Below are positions 6,603 through 6,766 of a stretch of DNA of 6,766 bases, one piece after another. The position numbers and the translations under genes are program-made. Source of the stretch: Bacillota bacterium (GTDB taxonomy: Bacteria > Bacillota > GCA-003054495 > Carboxydocellales > JAJZTU01); NCBI GenBank assembly GCA_021848765.1, contig JAJZTU010000187.1, positions 1 to 6,766 on the forward strand, written 5' to 3'. The notes beneath the pieces are model-generated. The model was not told the origin of the DNA. It saw nothing but the letters and a program-made list of their open reading frames with translations, and ran no database searches. How positions within the stretch are numbered: the first letter of the stretch is position 1; each line of letters opens with the position of its first letter.

Positions 6603-6632
6603 TCAGGATGCTGGTTGGTTCCGGCGTCCTGA
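6603..6632 (+). terminator. Intergenic hairpin after NHL gene
   Basis: The arms TCAGGATGCTGG (6603-6614) and CCGGCGTCCTGA (6621-6632) form a 12-pair stem with two G:U pairs and a six-base loop TTGGTT. Only TTT follows before AAG, so this is at best a weak terminator. It may instead adjust expression of, or protect the mRNA before, the next gene, whose ribosome binding site begins about a dozen bases later. Confidence 0.5.
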
Positions 6633-6658
6633 TTTAAGTAATAAAGGAAGTGTTGCCT

Positions 6659-6766
6659 GTGGCAGTAAGCAAAAAGTCACTGGTTTTAATAGGGTTGGCG
6701 CTGGTAGCTACTGTGTTCTTGGGGCGATTAATGCTTCAACGCCCACTGGCATCCAGTGATAATACC
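6659..6766 (+). CDS. Membrane-anchored or secreted protein, N-terminus only
   Basis: Thirty-six codons are visible and the frame is still open at the window end. The GTG at 6659 is preceded by AAAGGAAG at 6643-6650 with eight bases of spacing. An in-frame TTG at 6653 is too close to that site. The product begins MAVSKKSLVLIGLALVATVF, a basic start followed by a hydrophobic stretch of about 16 residues and then GRLMLQRPLASSDNT. This is a signal anchor or an uncleaved signal peptide; there is no lipobox cysteine and no heme site yet. The family cannot be identified from this piece. Its position suggests a further exported member of the same accessory group. Confidence 0.7.
   Translation, partial: MAVSKKSLVLIGLALVATVFLGRLMLQRPLASSDNT

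Noticed and set aside
1..6766. CRISPR array, tRNA or rRNA gene, insertion sequence or attachment site
   Set aside because: No regularly spaced direct repeats, transposase frame, terminal inverted repeats or tRNA-like folds were seen. The internal repeats are protein-level heme, TPR and NHL repeats.

Overview
The window is a run of seven same-strand (+) genes devoted to extracytoplasmic electron transfer. Three multiheme c-type cytochrome genes with 18 CXXCH heme-binding motifs come first, then two TPR proteins and an NHL beta-propeller protein that carry lipid or membrane anchors and no heme motifs. The first and last genes are cut by the window edges. The very purine-rich Shine-Dalgarno sites (close to AAAGGAGGTGAT), the GTG starts and the gene content suggest a Gram-positive, anaerobic, metal- or electrode-reducing Clostridia/Peptococcaceae-type bacterium (Thermincola or Carboxydothermus are the kind of relatives I have in mind). 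This is inference. A Geobacter-like Desulfobacterota source cannot be excluded from the sequence alone.

Layout: 1-468 is the 3' end of a doubled-CXXCH cytochrome (six motifs visible). 543-2198 and 2235-3872 are tandem paralogous hexaheme cytochromes with signal peptides and a C-terminal Ig-like domain. A hairpin at 3890-3922 and a promoter-like, AT-rich 162-base gap separate the cytochromes from 4035-4805 (TPR lipoprotein), 4900-5607 (TPR protein with an N-terminal membrane anchor), 5624-6580 (membrane-anchored six-bladed NHL propeller) and, after another hairpin at 6603-6632, the first 36 codons of a membrane-anchored or secreted protein at 6659.

The main observation is that the two hexaheme proteins share, in order and motif by motif, the heme and histidine layout that I remember for OmcS, the Geobacter sulfurreducens cytochrome that polymerises into extracellular nanowires. 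This includes a histidine three residues after the first CXXCH, the CSSCHxPHG-type third site, the CAxCHxD-type fourth site, a free RH after it, the CxxCHxAHG-type fifth site and a terminal CxxCH. Each protein has exactly six motifs and six conserved additional histidines, enough for bis-His ligation of every heme.

A reasonable working model is that the upstream doubled-CXXCH cytochrome relays electrons, the paired hexaheme proteins form or cap an extracellular cytochrome filament, and the TPR and NHL proteins act at the cell surface in its export, heme loading or assembly. The filament and assembly roles are inferred; the heme motifs, signals and repeats are seen directly.
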